64,000 bases of DNA from an uncultured bacterium. Its GTDB lineage: Bacteria > Cyanobacteriota > Vampirovibrionia > Gastranaerophilales > Gastranaerophilaceae. Position 1 is the first letter of the stretch. Every line of letters begins with the position of its first letter. Where the stretch lies: NCBI GenBank assembly GCA_947428835.1, contig CANENE010000001.1, positions 124,001-188,000 of the forward strand, given 5' to 3'. The notes below the pieces were generated by a model that saw only the letters and a list, made by a program, of their open reading frames with translations, was not told where the DNA came from and did no database searches. Below are positions 36,293-44,211 of the stretch, in pieces. A program made the translations under genes and the position numbers.

Positions 36293-36763
36293 TTAATCTG
36301 CAAGATTGTTTAAAAAATCTTCCATTATTCTTTCTTGTTCTCTTGCATAATCATAAGAATCATCAGACTTAGATTTATCTGCAGAATTCTCGCCTTTAAG
36401 TCTCTTATCTATACCTTCTATTGCAATTGCAAGACTTTCGGCATTATCAGTTGTCCTTAAATCTTCAAGAGTTTTGCGTCTGTTTAATGTATTAATACGA
36501 TATTCAACTTTTTTGCTGTCTTCGCTTCTCGTAAATTCATCACTGAGTCTGCCTTTGACGATACCGTCTTTATCGGTATAGACTTCTATATATTCGCATT
36601 CATCAATTTCTCTGAAATATCCGTCATAGCACCATTGTGTGGCATCATAATCATCCGTAAGCGCCTGTTTTACGACTTTTCTTGCATTATAGTCCATGAA
36701 CTTTCCAAAGTTGATATTTTTTCTTTGGTTATAATTAAAGCTTGATATACTATTTATTCTCAA
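36293..36763 (-). CDS. Leader-bearing hypothetical protein, tandem paralogue 2
   Basis: 156 residues, the upstream copy of the tandem pair. The leader (MRINSISSFNYNQRKNINFG) differs at two positions from its partner. A stretch of roughly 190 bp in the middle is almost unchanged between the two genes at the DNA level, while the 3' parts differ (this one ends ERIMEDFLNNLAD). This pattern suggests a recent duplication, or gene conversion limited to the middle. Function unknown; the conserved part is presumably what matters. Confidence 0.7.
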   Translation of the reverse strand: MRINSISSFNYNQRKNINFGKFMDYNARKVVKQALTDDYDATQWCYDGYFREIDECEYIEVYTDKDGIVKGRLSDEFTRSEDSKKVEYRINTLNRRKTLEDLRTTDNAESLAIAIEGIDKRLKGENSADKSKSDDSYDYAREQERIMEDFLNNLAD

Positions 36764-37080
36764 TTTTTCTACTCTTTTCTAAATATGATTATCCGTATTC
36801 GATGTGTGTAGATATAAAGCATCTGAAAAAAAATTTTTGCTATTTAATTTATGATTTTGCGTATACCCGTCACCTATGAACTTGTTTAAGAGTCTGACCA
36901 AGTTTGTAGTAATGCATAAAATACTCCAACACCTCAGATGCTGAAACGAGGTTGGCATGACGTATTCTGCATCCCATGAGTTTACATACTTACATCTTCC
37001 CGGATTGCCGCGTCGGGCAAAGCCCTCCTTGTAATGACATAACTGCACATTAATTTATACAACCCGTCACCCTATAAAAT
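36764..37080. repeat. 317-bp intergenic region made of dispersed repeats
   Basis: Holds CAACACCTCAGATGCTGAAA (from 36927), the reverse complement of the repeat at 33.4 kb, and then a GGATTGCC...GTAATGAC unit followed by ATTAATTTATACAACCCGTCACCCT, partly shared with the repeats at 46, 47.3 and 51.3 kb. No gene is supported here. Confidence 0.65.
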
Positions 37081-37114
37081 AAAAAAGCAGAAGCCAAAGA
37101 CCTCTGCTTTTTTA
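37081..37114 (-). terminator. Rho-independent terminator of pckA
   Basis: On the minus strand AAAAAAGCAGAGG and a matching CTTCTGCTTTTTT form a stem of about 10 bp plus A/T pairs, loop ~8 nt, ending in T6. The A/T symmetry would let it act in both directions. Confidence 0.85.
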
Positions 37115-37132
37115 TAGTTTTATTTATCCAAA

Positions 37133-38731
37133 TTATTTTGAAGATAATGCTCTTGGACCTGCATTTACGATTTCCGTCGGCATGTTTGGATATTTTTCGC
37201 TGAAATTATCAGCAAACATTTGAGCTAATTTGTTAGCTTGTTCGTCATAGGCATTCTTATCAGCCCACATACCGCGAGCATCAAGCATTTCATCAGGAAC
37301 ATTCGGACAAGATGTCGGATAGTCCACATTAAATACATCGTGGTGTTTGAATTCGATTGTATCAAACGAACCATTTAATGCTGCTGTAACCATTGCTCTT
37401 GTATAAGCAAGTTTCATACGTTTAGCACCTGATGAAGCGCTTCCGCCTGCCCAACCTGTATTTACAAGATATACCTTTGTTCCGTATTGGTCTAATTTAT
37501 CGCCGAGCATTTTAGCGTAGACGCTTGCGTCCATTGGCATAAATGGTTCGCCGAATAATGTTGAAAATGTTGGTTGAGGTTCTGTAACGCCGCGTTCCGT
37601 TCCTGCTAATTTAGAAGTAAATCCTGTTACAAAGTGGTACATTGCAGCGTTTTTGTCTAATCTTGAAATAGGAGGTAAAACACCAAATGCATCAGCGGTT
37701 AAGAAAACAACAACTTTTGGAATACCGCCTTTACTTGGAATTTGAGCGTTATTGATATAATCGATAGGATAACCGACACGGGTATTTTCGGTTAATGAGC
37801 CATCTTCAAAATCAAATTCTCTTGTGTTTTCATCCATTACAACGTTTTCAACGAGTGATCCGAATTTAATTGCGTTATAGATATCAGGTTCATTTTCTTC
37901 AGTTAAGTGGATACATTTTGCGTAGCACCCACCTTCAAAGTTGAAGATACCATCAGGAGACCAGCCGTGTTCATCGTCACCGATTAATTTTCTGGAAGGG
38001 TCTGCTGATAATGTTGTTTTACCGGTTCCTGATAATCCAAAGAATACTGCAGTTTCGTTTGTTTCTGGGTCCATATTTGCGCTGCAGTGCATTGGAAGAA
38101 CGTTTTTCTTTGTCATAACGTAGTTCATTGTAGCAAATACTGATTTTTTAATTTCGCCTGAGTATTGAGAACCTGCGATAATGATTGTTTTTGCTTCGTA
38201 GTCGATTGCGATACAAGCTTCTGAATTTGTTCCGTCTACTTCAGGGTTACATTTGAAGCCTGGTGCACAAATGATAGTATAATCAGCTTCACCGTAGCTT
38301 CTAAGTTCTTCTGCTGTTGGTCTGATTAGAAGTTGGTGAATGAATAAGTTTTGGCTTGCAAGTTCGTTGATTACTCTGAATTTTTGAGTATAAGCTTTAT
38401 CTGCACCTGCAAAACCATCAAAAATAAAGATTTCTTTGCCGTTTAGGTATTCTATCATTTTTGATTTAATTGAATTGAAGCTTTCGCGGCTCATAGGACG
38501 GTTGACTTTGCCCCATGCGATATCATTATGAATGCCTTGAGTGTCTACGATAAATTTATCTTTAGGCGAGCGGCCTGTATATTTTCCTGTTGTAACAACA
38601 AGAGCGCCTGTATTAGACAATTTGCCTTCACCACGGCAAATTGCAGCTTCAGTTAATTGAGCAGGCGTTAAGTTGCGATATACTGCTTTCGGCGCAGTAA
38701 TACCAAGGTTTTCAATACCAAATGTTTCCAT
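37133..38731 (-). CDS. pckA: Phosphoenolpyruvate carboxykinase (ATP)
   Basis: 532 residues, the full length of bacterial ATP-type PEPCK. The substrate loop GRSPKDKFIVD, kinase loop GLSGTGKTTLSAD (~230-242), metal-site DDEHGW and the TRAMVTAALNG region are all present. It interconverts oxaloacetate plus ATP with phosphoenolpyruvate, CO2 and ADP in the cytoplasm. In a fermenting gut-type organism it may run in either direction (gluconeogenesis or succinate-type fermentation); the sequence does not say. AAAGGAG precedes the ATG. It is monocistronic, with a strong terminator. Confidence 0.98.
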   Translation of the reverse strand: METFGIENLGITAPKAVYRNLTPAQLTEAAICRGEGKLSNTGALVVTTGKYTGRSPKDKFIVDTQGIHNDIAWGKVNRPMSRESFNSIKSKMIEYLNGKEIFIFDGFAGADKAYTQKFRVINELASQNLFIHQLLIRPTAEELRSYGEADYTIICAPGFKCNPEVDGTNSEACIAIDYEAKTIIIAGSQYSGEIKKSVFATMNYVMTKKNVLPMHCSANMDPETNETAVFFGLSGTGKTTLSADPSRKLIGDDEHGWSPDGIFNFEGGCYAKCIHLTEENEPDIYNAIKFGSLVENVVMDENTREFDFEDGSLTENTRVGYPIDYINNAQIPSKGGIPKVVVFLTADAFGVLPPISRLDKNAAMYHFVTGFTSKLAGTERGVTEPQPTFSTLFGEPFMPMDASVYAKMLGDKLDQYGTKVYLVNTGWAGGSASSGAKRMKLAYTRAMVTAALNGSFDTIEFKHHDVFNVDYPTSCPNVPDEMLDARGMWADKNAYDEQANKLAQMFADNFSEKYPNMPTEIVNAGPRALSSK

Positions 38732-38849
38732 CTTTTTTCTCCTTTTATATCACTAACTGATAAAAATCATTTAACACAATATATTATAAAACAAAATAAT
38801 CTTTTTAAAAGCTTTTTAATATAAAAGGATATTTTTATTTATTTAAATG

Positions 38850-39092
38850 TTATACATTGCCGTTATAGCAAAGATATGCTCTTGCGGCACATTCAAAAGC
38901 AGTGTCTTCGTCTATGCCTAAATTTTTTGCATTATCAAAATACATCTGTGCATATATAAACGGCATTGTTTCATCTTTAAATTCTTTTATTTCACAATCT
39001 TTGCATCCCTTAGACGTTTCAGAACCTCTATCTTTAACTTTAGAAGTGAAATTTACAGGATTGTGCCTCGTTAAATTAATTTTGCTTATCAT
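38850..39092 (-). CDS. Small leader-bearing hypothetical protein
   Basis: 80 residues. MISKINLTRHNPVNFTSKVK has the same plan as the leaders at 33-36 kb, with FTS in place of FxG (15-17). The rest holds two cysteine pairs (GCKDCEIKEF) and a helix with ALA/Tyr-rich end (FECAARAYLCYNGNV). No membrane helix. A AAAAGG-type ribosome-binding site sits before the ATG. It might bind a metal through its cysteines, but no known family is recognised. It is transcribed away from the flavoprotein gene and toward pckA. Confidence 0.6.
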   Translation of the reverse strand: MISKINLTRHNPVNFTSKVKDRGSETSKGCKDCEIKEFKDETMPFIYAQMYFDNAKNLGIDEDTAFECAARAYLCYNGNV

Positions 39093-39164
39093 TTTTAACC
39101 TTTTTTAAAAAACACCTAACAACTAAATTTAGCTTATTTTACCACATAAAATGATTTTTGGCTA

Positions 39165-39800
39165 CTATCTGATAAAATTTGTAAATACAACTTCTTCTTT
39201 TTTTGGAAGTTCAACTCCTGCCTTTTTTCCGGCCTCTATGCATTTTAGATAATATGCCATATTGCGGGCTAATATTCTCATATTTTGCATGCCTTCTAAA
39301 TCCTGACGAACATCATCAGCACAGGAGCCATGGACCATATTCCAGTATCTGCCTGAAATAATTGGCATTTGGGTAATTGTAAAATACTTGTTTAATTCAT
39401 CTAATGTAGCTGTAGTTCCGGCACGTCTGGCGCTTGCTACAGCGGCAGCCGGTTTGTGGATAAAAATTTCACTTCTTCCCGACATAGAAGCTGCAAAAAA
39501 TGCCCGATTTAAAAATGCAGCGGCACCACCTGCAGCTGCTGCATAATAAACAGGAGAGCCAAAAACAAAAGCATCGAAATCTTTTGCATAATCAAGAAAT
39601 TCATTAACTTTATCATCAATAACGCATTTTCCAAGCTTAGCGCACGCGCGGCATGCCATGCAAGGCATAACTCCTTTTGTTCCGATATGATAAATTTCAC
39701 TTTGAATACCTTCTTCATTTAAAGTTTTTTGAATTTCAGTAAGTGCCGTATAAGTACAACCATCTTTATGAGGTGAACCGTTGAATAATAATACTTTCAT
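39165..39800 (-). CDS. NAD(P)H-dependent FMN reductase / iron-sulfur flavoprotein
   Basis: The start MKVLLFNGSPHKDGCTYTAL is the FMN phosphate-binding loop of the flavodoxin-like FMN reductase family. PCMACRACAKLGKCVIDD is the compact cysteine motif of iron-sulfur flavoproteins, and FGSPVYYAAAAGGAAAFLNR is the second flavin-contact block. At 211 residues it is standard. It would pass electrons between NAD(P)H or ferredoxin and small acceptors; the partner is unknown. It follows the uracil-DNA glycosylase gene by 18 bp on the same strand. GGAGC lies before its ATG. Confidence 0.9.
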   Translation of the reverse strand: MKVLLFNGSPHKDGCTYTALTEIQKTLNEEGIQSEIYHIGTKGVMPCMACRACAKLGKCVIDDKVNEFLDYAKDFDAFVFGSPVYYAAAAGGAAAFLNRAFFAASMSGRSEIFIHKPAAAVASARRAGTTATLDELNKYFTITQMPIISGRYWNMVHGSCADDVRQDLEGMQNMRILARNMAYYLKCIEAGKKAGVELPKKEEVVFTNFIR

Positions 39801-39818
39801 ATCTGCTCCTTTTCAAAA

Positions 39819-40394
39819 TTAAAGTTTATCATATTCGCGTTTGATTTCTTGAATATCCTGCCACATCAGCCACTTGGGCGAGCCTTTTTCTCTGCTGTCG
39901 TTTCGAAGCAGATACGATGGGTGAAAAATTGGCATCATCTTGGAGCCATATGGACCATCGAACCATTTTCCTCTTGCTCTTGAAATTCCTCTTTCACTTG
40001 GCAGCATGGAATTTAGGGCAATATTTCCGCAGACCATAATTATTCTTGGCTTCAAAATCCTTATTTGTTCATCTAAATATTCCTTGCAGGCAAGTTTTTC
40101 TTCCGGCAATGGGTTTCTATTTTCAGGAGGGCGGCATTTTATGGTATTACATATATAGACATCTTTTTGTCTTGACAAGCCAACGGAAGCAAAAATTTTA
40201 TCTAAAAGCTGACCTGCTCGGCCTACAAAAGGTTCTGCTTTTTGATCTTCCCAAAAGCCGGGGGCTTCGCCTATAAGCATCAGCTTAGAATTTTTGATGC
40301 CTCCTGAAAAAACTACATTGGTTCTGCTTTGGCTAAGAGCGCACTTTTTGCAGGCTAAGCACTTTTCTTTTACTTTTTCTAAATCTTCAAACAT
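39819..40394 (-). CDS. Uracil-DNA glycosylase, family 4 (Fe-S, thermostable-type)
   Basis: Motif 1 GEAPGFWEDQ, the GRAGQLLDKI segment and motif 2 HPSYLLR identify a family 4 UDG. Cysteines of CLACKKCALS and of CNTIKCRPPENRNP...ACKEYL provide the 4Fe-4S cluster. It removes uracil from DNA arising from cytosine deamination and starts base-excision repair. I use the ATG giving MFEDLEKVKEKCLAC (191 residues); another ATG five codons upstream is possible. It probably shares a transcript with the flavoprotein gene downstream. Confidence 0.93.
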   Translation of the reverse strand: MFEDLEKVKEKCLACKKCALSQSRTNVVFSGGIKNSKLMLIGEAPGFWEDQKAEPFVGRAGQLLDKIFASVGLSRQKDVYICNTIKCRPPENRNPLPEEKLACKEYLDEQIRILKPRIIMVCGNIALNSMLPSERGISRARGKWFDGPYGSKMMPIFHPSYLLRNDSREKGSPKWLMWQDIQEIKREYDKL

Positions 40395-40424
40395 AAAGAA
40401 ATTATACAATAAACTATATTAATT

Positions 40425-40453
40425 TTGAAAATCAGCTATGGTCATGGTAATAT
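40425..40453 (+). promoter_or_regulatory. Promoter of the small secreted protein gene, leaderless geometry
   Basis: TTGAAA (40425-40430), 17 bp, TAATAT (40448-40453), then 6 bp to the ATG. Transcription would start at or next to the start codon. No Shine-Dalgarno is present. Confidence 0.6.
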
Positions 40454-40459
40454 CAACCT

Positions 40460-40759
40460 ATGAAAAAATTAATTTCACTATTTATCATATTTCAAGCGCT
40501 TTCTTTCGCCCATGCCACTGAATGCAGTGACTATCTTAAAGATATGTACAGCAAAAAGAAAGAAAAAATTGAGCTTAAATTTAAAGACGAATATGTTGAT
40601 AAATATGAAAAAGGTACAAACGATAATATGATACCGGCTATTGTCCATGGAACAGGCTATATGAAGCTTCAAGACTATGGAAATAATATTCCTGTTTTTT
40701 ATATATGTATGATGAAAAACAACGGCAAAGTCAACTGGGGCTACGTAATTCTTCATTAA
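40460..40759 (+). CDS. Small secreted hypothetical protein
   Basis: 99 residues with a signal peptide (MKKLISLFIIFQALSFAHA, cleavage before TEC). The mature part is basic and charged (DMYSKKKEKIELKF), with two cysteines (ECSDY and FYICMM) that could form a disulfide, ending in WGYVILH. I recognise no family. Likely periplasmic. It is preceded by a well-formed promoter directly at the ATG and followed by 34 bp before the RgpF-like gene, so it may be the first gene of that unit. Confidence 0.65.
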   Translation: MKKLISLFIIFQALSFAHATECSDYLKDMYSKKKEKIELKFKDEYVDKYEKGTNDNMIPAIVHGTGYMKLQDYGNNIPVFYICMMKNNGKVNWGYVILH

Positions 40760-40793
40760 CGTCAAGAAACAAATCGGGTTTAAAAATAAACAT

Positions 40794-41627
40794 ATGAAAA
40801 GAATTGCAGTATTTGCGCATTATGATAAGAACAACATAATTGAAAATTATGTTGTATATTATTTAAAAGAGCTCAAAAAGGTAGCTGATAGTATAGTTTT
40901 TGTTTCGGATTGTAGTTTGGAAAATGATGAAATAAAAAAAATTTCAGATATTACATCTTATAATATATGCAAAAAGCATGGCGAATACGACTTTGGCTCA
41001 TATAAAAAAGGGTTTTTATATTTAAGAGAAAATGACCTTTTAAAAGATTATGATGAAGTAGTTTTTGCAAACGATTCCTGTTATGCGCCGATATTTCCGT
41101 TTAAAAAAGTATTTGATAAAATGGAAAATTCTAATTGTGATTTTTGGGGAATGAATTGCAATAACATAGATGTTTCTTATCATATACAAAGCTTCTTTCT
41201 TGTTTTTAGAAAGAAGGTATTTTTATCCGAGGCTTTTAATAATTTTGTAGATACAATTACAAAAAAAGAAACTAAAGACAAAATCATTGAAGACTATGAA
41301 ATAGGTTTATCCAAGCTTCTTATGAAGCTTGATTTTAAATCGGATTGTTATATAAAAGAACCGATAGATAGAGTCCTTACTTATAATGTCTTTAAACAAA
41401 ATAACCCTTTGATTAAAACCTGCGCTGTTGATGGCGCTTATAATTTTTTTGTAAATATTGCAATAAAAAATACCAATTACCCGAAAGATTTAATTTTTGA
41501 GGCAAAAAGATATAAGCAAACTAAAAAACAGTTTTCAAAAAACTTTGATATTCTAAAAAAGCTCATAATAAGATTGCATCTGAATAAAAAAGAACTATAT
41601 ATATTTAACAAAAAAATCAACTTTTAA
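40794..41627 (+). CDS. Rhamnan synthesis F (RgpF)-like glycan protein
   Basis: The start KRIAVFAHYDKNNIIENYV and the block HGEYDFGSYKKGFLYL...YDEVVFANDSCYAPIFPF are the hallmark of the RgpF family. DFWGMN...YHIQSFFLVFRKKVF follows as expected. At 277 residues it is the single-domain form. RgpF proteins take part in building rhamnose-containing or other cell-surface polysaccharides, probably as glycosyltransferases. Two more glycosyltransferase genes follow within 2.3 kb, so this is part of a small surface-glycan cluster. The 3' end is 28 bp from the convergent GT4 gene. Confidence 0.85.
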   Translation: MKRIAVFAHYDKNNIIENYVVYYLKELKKVADSIVFVSDCSLENDEIKKISDITSYNICKKHGEYDFGSYKKGFLYLRENDLLKDYDEVVFANDSCYAPIFPFKKVFDKMENSNCDFWGMNCNNIDVSYHIQSFFLVFRKKVFLSEAFNNFVDTITKKETKDKIIEDYEIGLSKLLMKLDFKSDCYIKEPIDRVLTYNVFKQNNPLIKTCAVDGAYNFFVNIAIKNTNYPKDLIFEAKRYKQTKKQFSKNFDILKKLIIRLHLNKKELYIFNKKINF

Positions 41628-41655
41628 TTTTTAATAAAAGCAATTTGGCATGTGT

Positions 41656-42960
41656 TTATTTTTTGTTTTTTCTCGTAATTTTGATACCAAAAATATGGAT
41701 AATTTTTTTGTCAGTACCTATTTTTTTCTTAATTGAAAAAATTTTCTCTAAAAAACTAAATTTCTGCATATACTGTTTTTTTGTAAGTTCGGCCATTTCT
41801 TGAACAGGAAATAATTCATATTTATTTTTGACTGAATTTTGGTTTGTATCTGCCCTAAAGTCTCCATTTAAACTATCTTCTATTGCGTTAAGCCACATTT
41901 TATTTATTTCTTTTTCATTATATTTTTGAACTTCTTTAATTGTGTTTTGGCTGAATTCTTTTCTTGTTTCTTTGTTTGTTATTAATTTTTCGATTTTTAA
42001 TGCAAAATCTTTGTAATCTCTTTGAGCAAGCAAGCCGTTATAATTATCTATAATAAGCTCATTTACGCCCGAACACCCACACAACCCAAGGCAGGGCAAT
42101 CCCACGCTTTGCGCTTCTATAAGCCCCATAGGAAAACCTTCAAAGAAGGATGGAAACACACAAAAATCATATTTTAGAAAATTTTCAATCGGTGCTTTTG
42201 TTATGCCTTTAAAATGAATTTGCTTGTCTAGCTTCAATTTTTTTGTAAGGTTAATAAGTTCATCTAAATAATCTTGTTTGCCCTGCCCCCAAATATCTAT
42301 AGACCAGTCTTTATATTTAGAAGCAATTATATTGAATGAATTTATTAAAAATTCCAATCCTTTGCAGTTATCTATTCTTGATAAATATACTATTTTTTTG
42401 TGCTCAATTTCATTATCTATAAACTTTTTTTGATTTTTAGCAAAATTTGGAATGCAGATAGAATTATCTTTCATATACTTTGGAAGCAGGTTTTTATAGC
42501 TATCAAATAAAACCTGGGCTTTGGTATTTTTATAATACGGTTTTAGATTTTCTTCCATTTTATTATCACAAGCAAAATAAAAATCGGGTCTTGAGCGAAA
42601 CATTAATATTCTTGGGATTTTATCAAAATCCTTTTTTAATTTTGATTTATTATAGAGGCTTGGGAAAAAATACACCAGCATATCGGGGTTTTCATCTTTA
42701 ATTAAGGCATTAATTGATTTACTGAAAGATTTAAAATGTTTGCCATAGTATTTAAGATTTATAAATTTAATACCCTCTCTAAGTCCAAAGGGTCTTTGGT
42801 TTGAATTCGCCTCGCATATTGCATAAACATCATAATTATTTTCAAAAAGCAGTTTACAGAAATTATTGAATGAAGTAATTGCTCCTCCAATGGTATCAAC
42901 TATATCAGACTGACTGATTACAAATATTTTTTTTCGAAAACAAATTTTTTTTATTTCCAT
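41656..42960 (-). CDS. Glycosyltransferase family 4 (GT-B fold)
   Basis: The N-terminal half (IFVISQSDIVDTIGGAITSF) is the acceptor-binding Rossmann domain. The C-terminal half has the GT4 donor site: IVYLSRIDNCKGLEFLINSF, then FCVFPSFFEGFPMGLIEAQ (E-x7-E motif) and GLPCLGLCGCSGVNELI. A ~60-residue lysine-rich extension follows the catalytic domain (KIITRKN-like end), uncommon for the family. It transfers an activated sugar, with retention, to a surface glycan acceptor at the cytoplasmic face. It is monocistronic, lying between two plus-strand glycan genes. Confidence 0.88.
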   Translation of the reverse strand: MEIKKICFRKKIFVISQSDIVDTIGGAITSFNNFCKLLFENNYDVYAICEANSNQRPFGLREGIKFINLKYYGKHFKSFSKSINALIKDENPDMLVYFFPSLYNKSKLKKDFDKIPRILMFRSRPDFYFACDNKMEENLKPYYKNTKAQVLFDSYKNLLPKYMKDNSICIPNFAKNQKKFIDNEIEHKKIVYLSRIDNCKGLEFLINSFNIIASKYKDWSIDIWGQGKQDYLDELINLTKKLKLDKQIHFKGITKAPIENFLKYDFCVFPSFFEGFPMGLIEAQSVGLPCLGLCGCSGVNELIIDNYNGLLAQRDYKDFALKIEKLITNKETRKEFSQNTIKEVQKYNEKEINKMWLNAIEDSLNGDFRADTNQNSVKNKYELFPVQEMAELTKKQYMQKFSFLEKIFSIKKKIGTDKKIIHIFGIKITRKNKK

Positions 42961-43056
42961 AATATCAAAATTCTTCCAACTGAAATTCTACCATAAACTG
43001 CAAAATGAATTCAAAGTTTTATATAAAAATAAATTAATTATGATATTATAAAGATT

Positions 43057-43905
43057 ATGAAAGAAATGAAACTTGGAATATCCTATAATTTGTTTGATGG
43101 CGAAGAACTTTTGGAATCTTCTATTCGAGCCATTCGAAGTGAAGCATTTTATGTAAGTGTTGTTTATCAAACAAAATCATATTATGGCAATTTGGCAGAT
43201 AATAATATTGAAAACTATCTTAAATCTTTAATTGAAAAAGGGCTTATTGATGAGATATATCATTATGACAAAGGCTTTAGTCATAAAGACAAACACCATT
43301 TTGAAATACAAAAAAGAAATATAGGTCTTGAAATTTCTAAAAAAGCAGGCTGCAGCCATTATTTGAGTATGGATGTAGATGAATTTTATGATGCAAAACA
43401 ACTTAAAAAGGCAAAAGAATATATCCTTAGAAAAAACATAAAAACAAGTGCTGTTTCTATTGTCGAATACTTAAAAGAGCCCATTTATAAACTTGTAAAC
43501 AGCTACACATATACACCCGATGTGCCATATAATTTTTATGTTCCTTTTATTATGAAAATACATAAAATCAGTTTTAAAAATCAAAAACACAATAAAAAAT
43601 GGTACCCATGCGTGGTTGATCCGACAAGAGCATTAAATAACAGAGAAAAATTTTATCTTTTTTCTGTTCAAGATATTGTTATGCATCATATGTCAACGAT
43701 TAGAAACGATTTAAATAAAAAATATAATAATTCAAATTTCAACCTTGGAGATGATAAAGTCTTAAATAAAATTCGAAAACTTCAAGATAGTATTTTAAAT
43801 TGGACATTTGAAGAAAATCAAATCAGCGAAAAATATTCAATATTTGAAAACAAGCTTGTCGAAAAAACCGAAAATCATTTTAATATAAATCTAAAAAACA
43901 AATAA
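43057..43905 (+). CDS. Glycosyltransferase of GT-A type (DxD motif)
   Basis: The protein opens with a GT-A-like strand (LGISYNLFDGEELLESSIRA), and HYLSMDVDEFYD carries the D-x-D metal-binding motif that holds the nucleotide-sugar. Downstream, VMHHMSTIRNDLNKK supplies a histidine-rich segment typical of the catalytic end. The 282 residues lack membrane helices. It resembles GT2/GT92-like enzymes of surface glycans, but I cannot fix the family. A TATTAT box lies 7 nt before the ATG and no Shine-Dalgarno is seen, a candidate leaderless start. The last 15 bp overlap the convergent XRE gene. Confidence 0.75.
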   Translation: MKEMKLGISYNLFDGEELLESSIRAIRSEAFYVSVVYQTKSYYGNLADNNIENYLKSLIEKGLIDEIYHYDKGFSHKDKHHFEIQKRNIGLEISKKAGCSHYLSMDVDEFYDAKQLKKAKEYILRKNIKTSAVSIVEYLKEPIYKLVNSYTYTPDVPYNFYVPFIMKIHKISFKNQKHNKKWYPCVVDPTRALNNREKFYLFSVQDIVMHHMSTIRNDLNKKYNNSNFNLGDDKVLNKIRKLQDSILNWTFEENQISEKYSIFENKLVEKTENHFNINLKNK

Positions 43906-44103
43906 ATCTTTAACTTCAATATTAAAATATTTGGCAATTAGAGCAATTTTATCAAGCGTTATATTTATTTTACCTTTTTCAAGTTTTGAAATATAGGAAT
44001 TATCAAAACCCAATTCTAAAGACAACTCCTCTCTTCTAAGGTGCTTTTCTTTTCTTAGTTTAGTAATGTTTTTTGCAAAAATTTCTCTAATTTTTGGACT
44101 CAT
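43891..44103 (-). CDS. XRE-family helix-turn-helix regulator
   Basis: 70 residues consisting of a single Cro/C1-type HTH: IREIFAKNITKLRKEKHLRR, then EELSLELGFDNSYISKLEKG and TLDKIALIAKYFNIEVKDLF. It has no sensor or oligomerisation domain, so it is a minimal dimeric repressor-type protein. It is divergent from the pilin-like gene; the 108 bp between them contain a TATAAT (44128-44133) and a GTCC-9-GGAC inverted repeat (44148-44164) that could be its operator. Control of the pilin gene is an inference from position. Confidence 0.9.
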   Translation of the reverse strand: MSPKIREIFAKNITKLRKEKHLRREELSLELGFDNSYISKLEKGKINITLDKIALIAKYFNIEVKDLFVF

Positions 44104-44211
44104 ATTCCAATTATGAAATATATGTGCTATAATTTACAGGAATGTCAGTCCAATTTTTTCGGACAATATATTTAATCAACACAAAATAACACTAATTTAA
44201 GGAACGAACTT

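Noticed and set aside
36779-37048. 89-codon minus-strand open frame
   Set aside because: It lies entirely within dispersed repeats and has no ribosome-binding site or protein-like composition.
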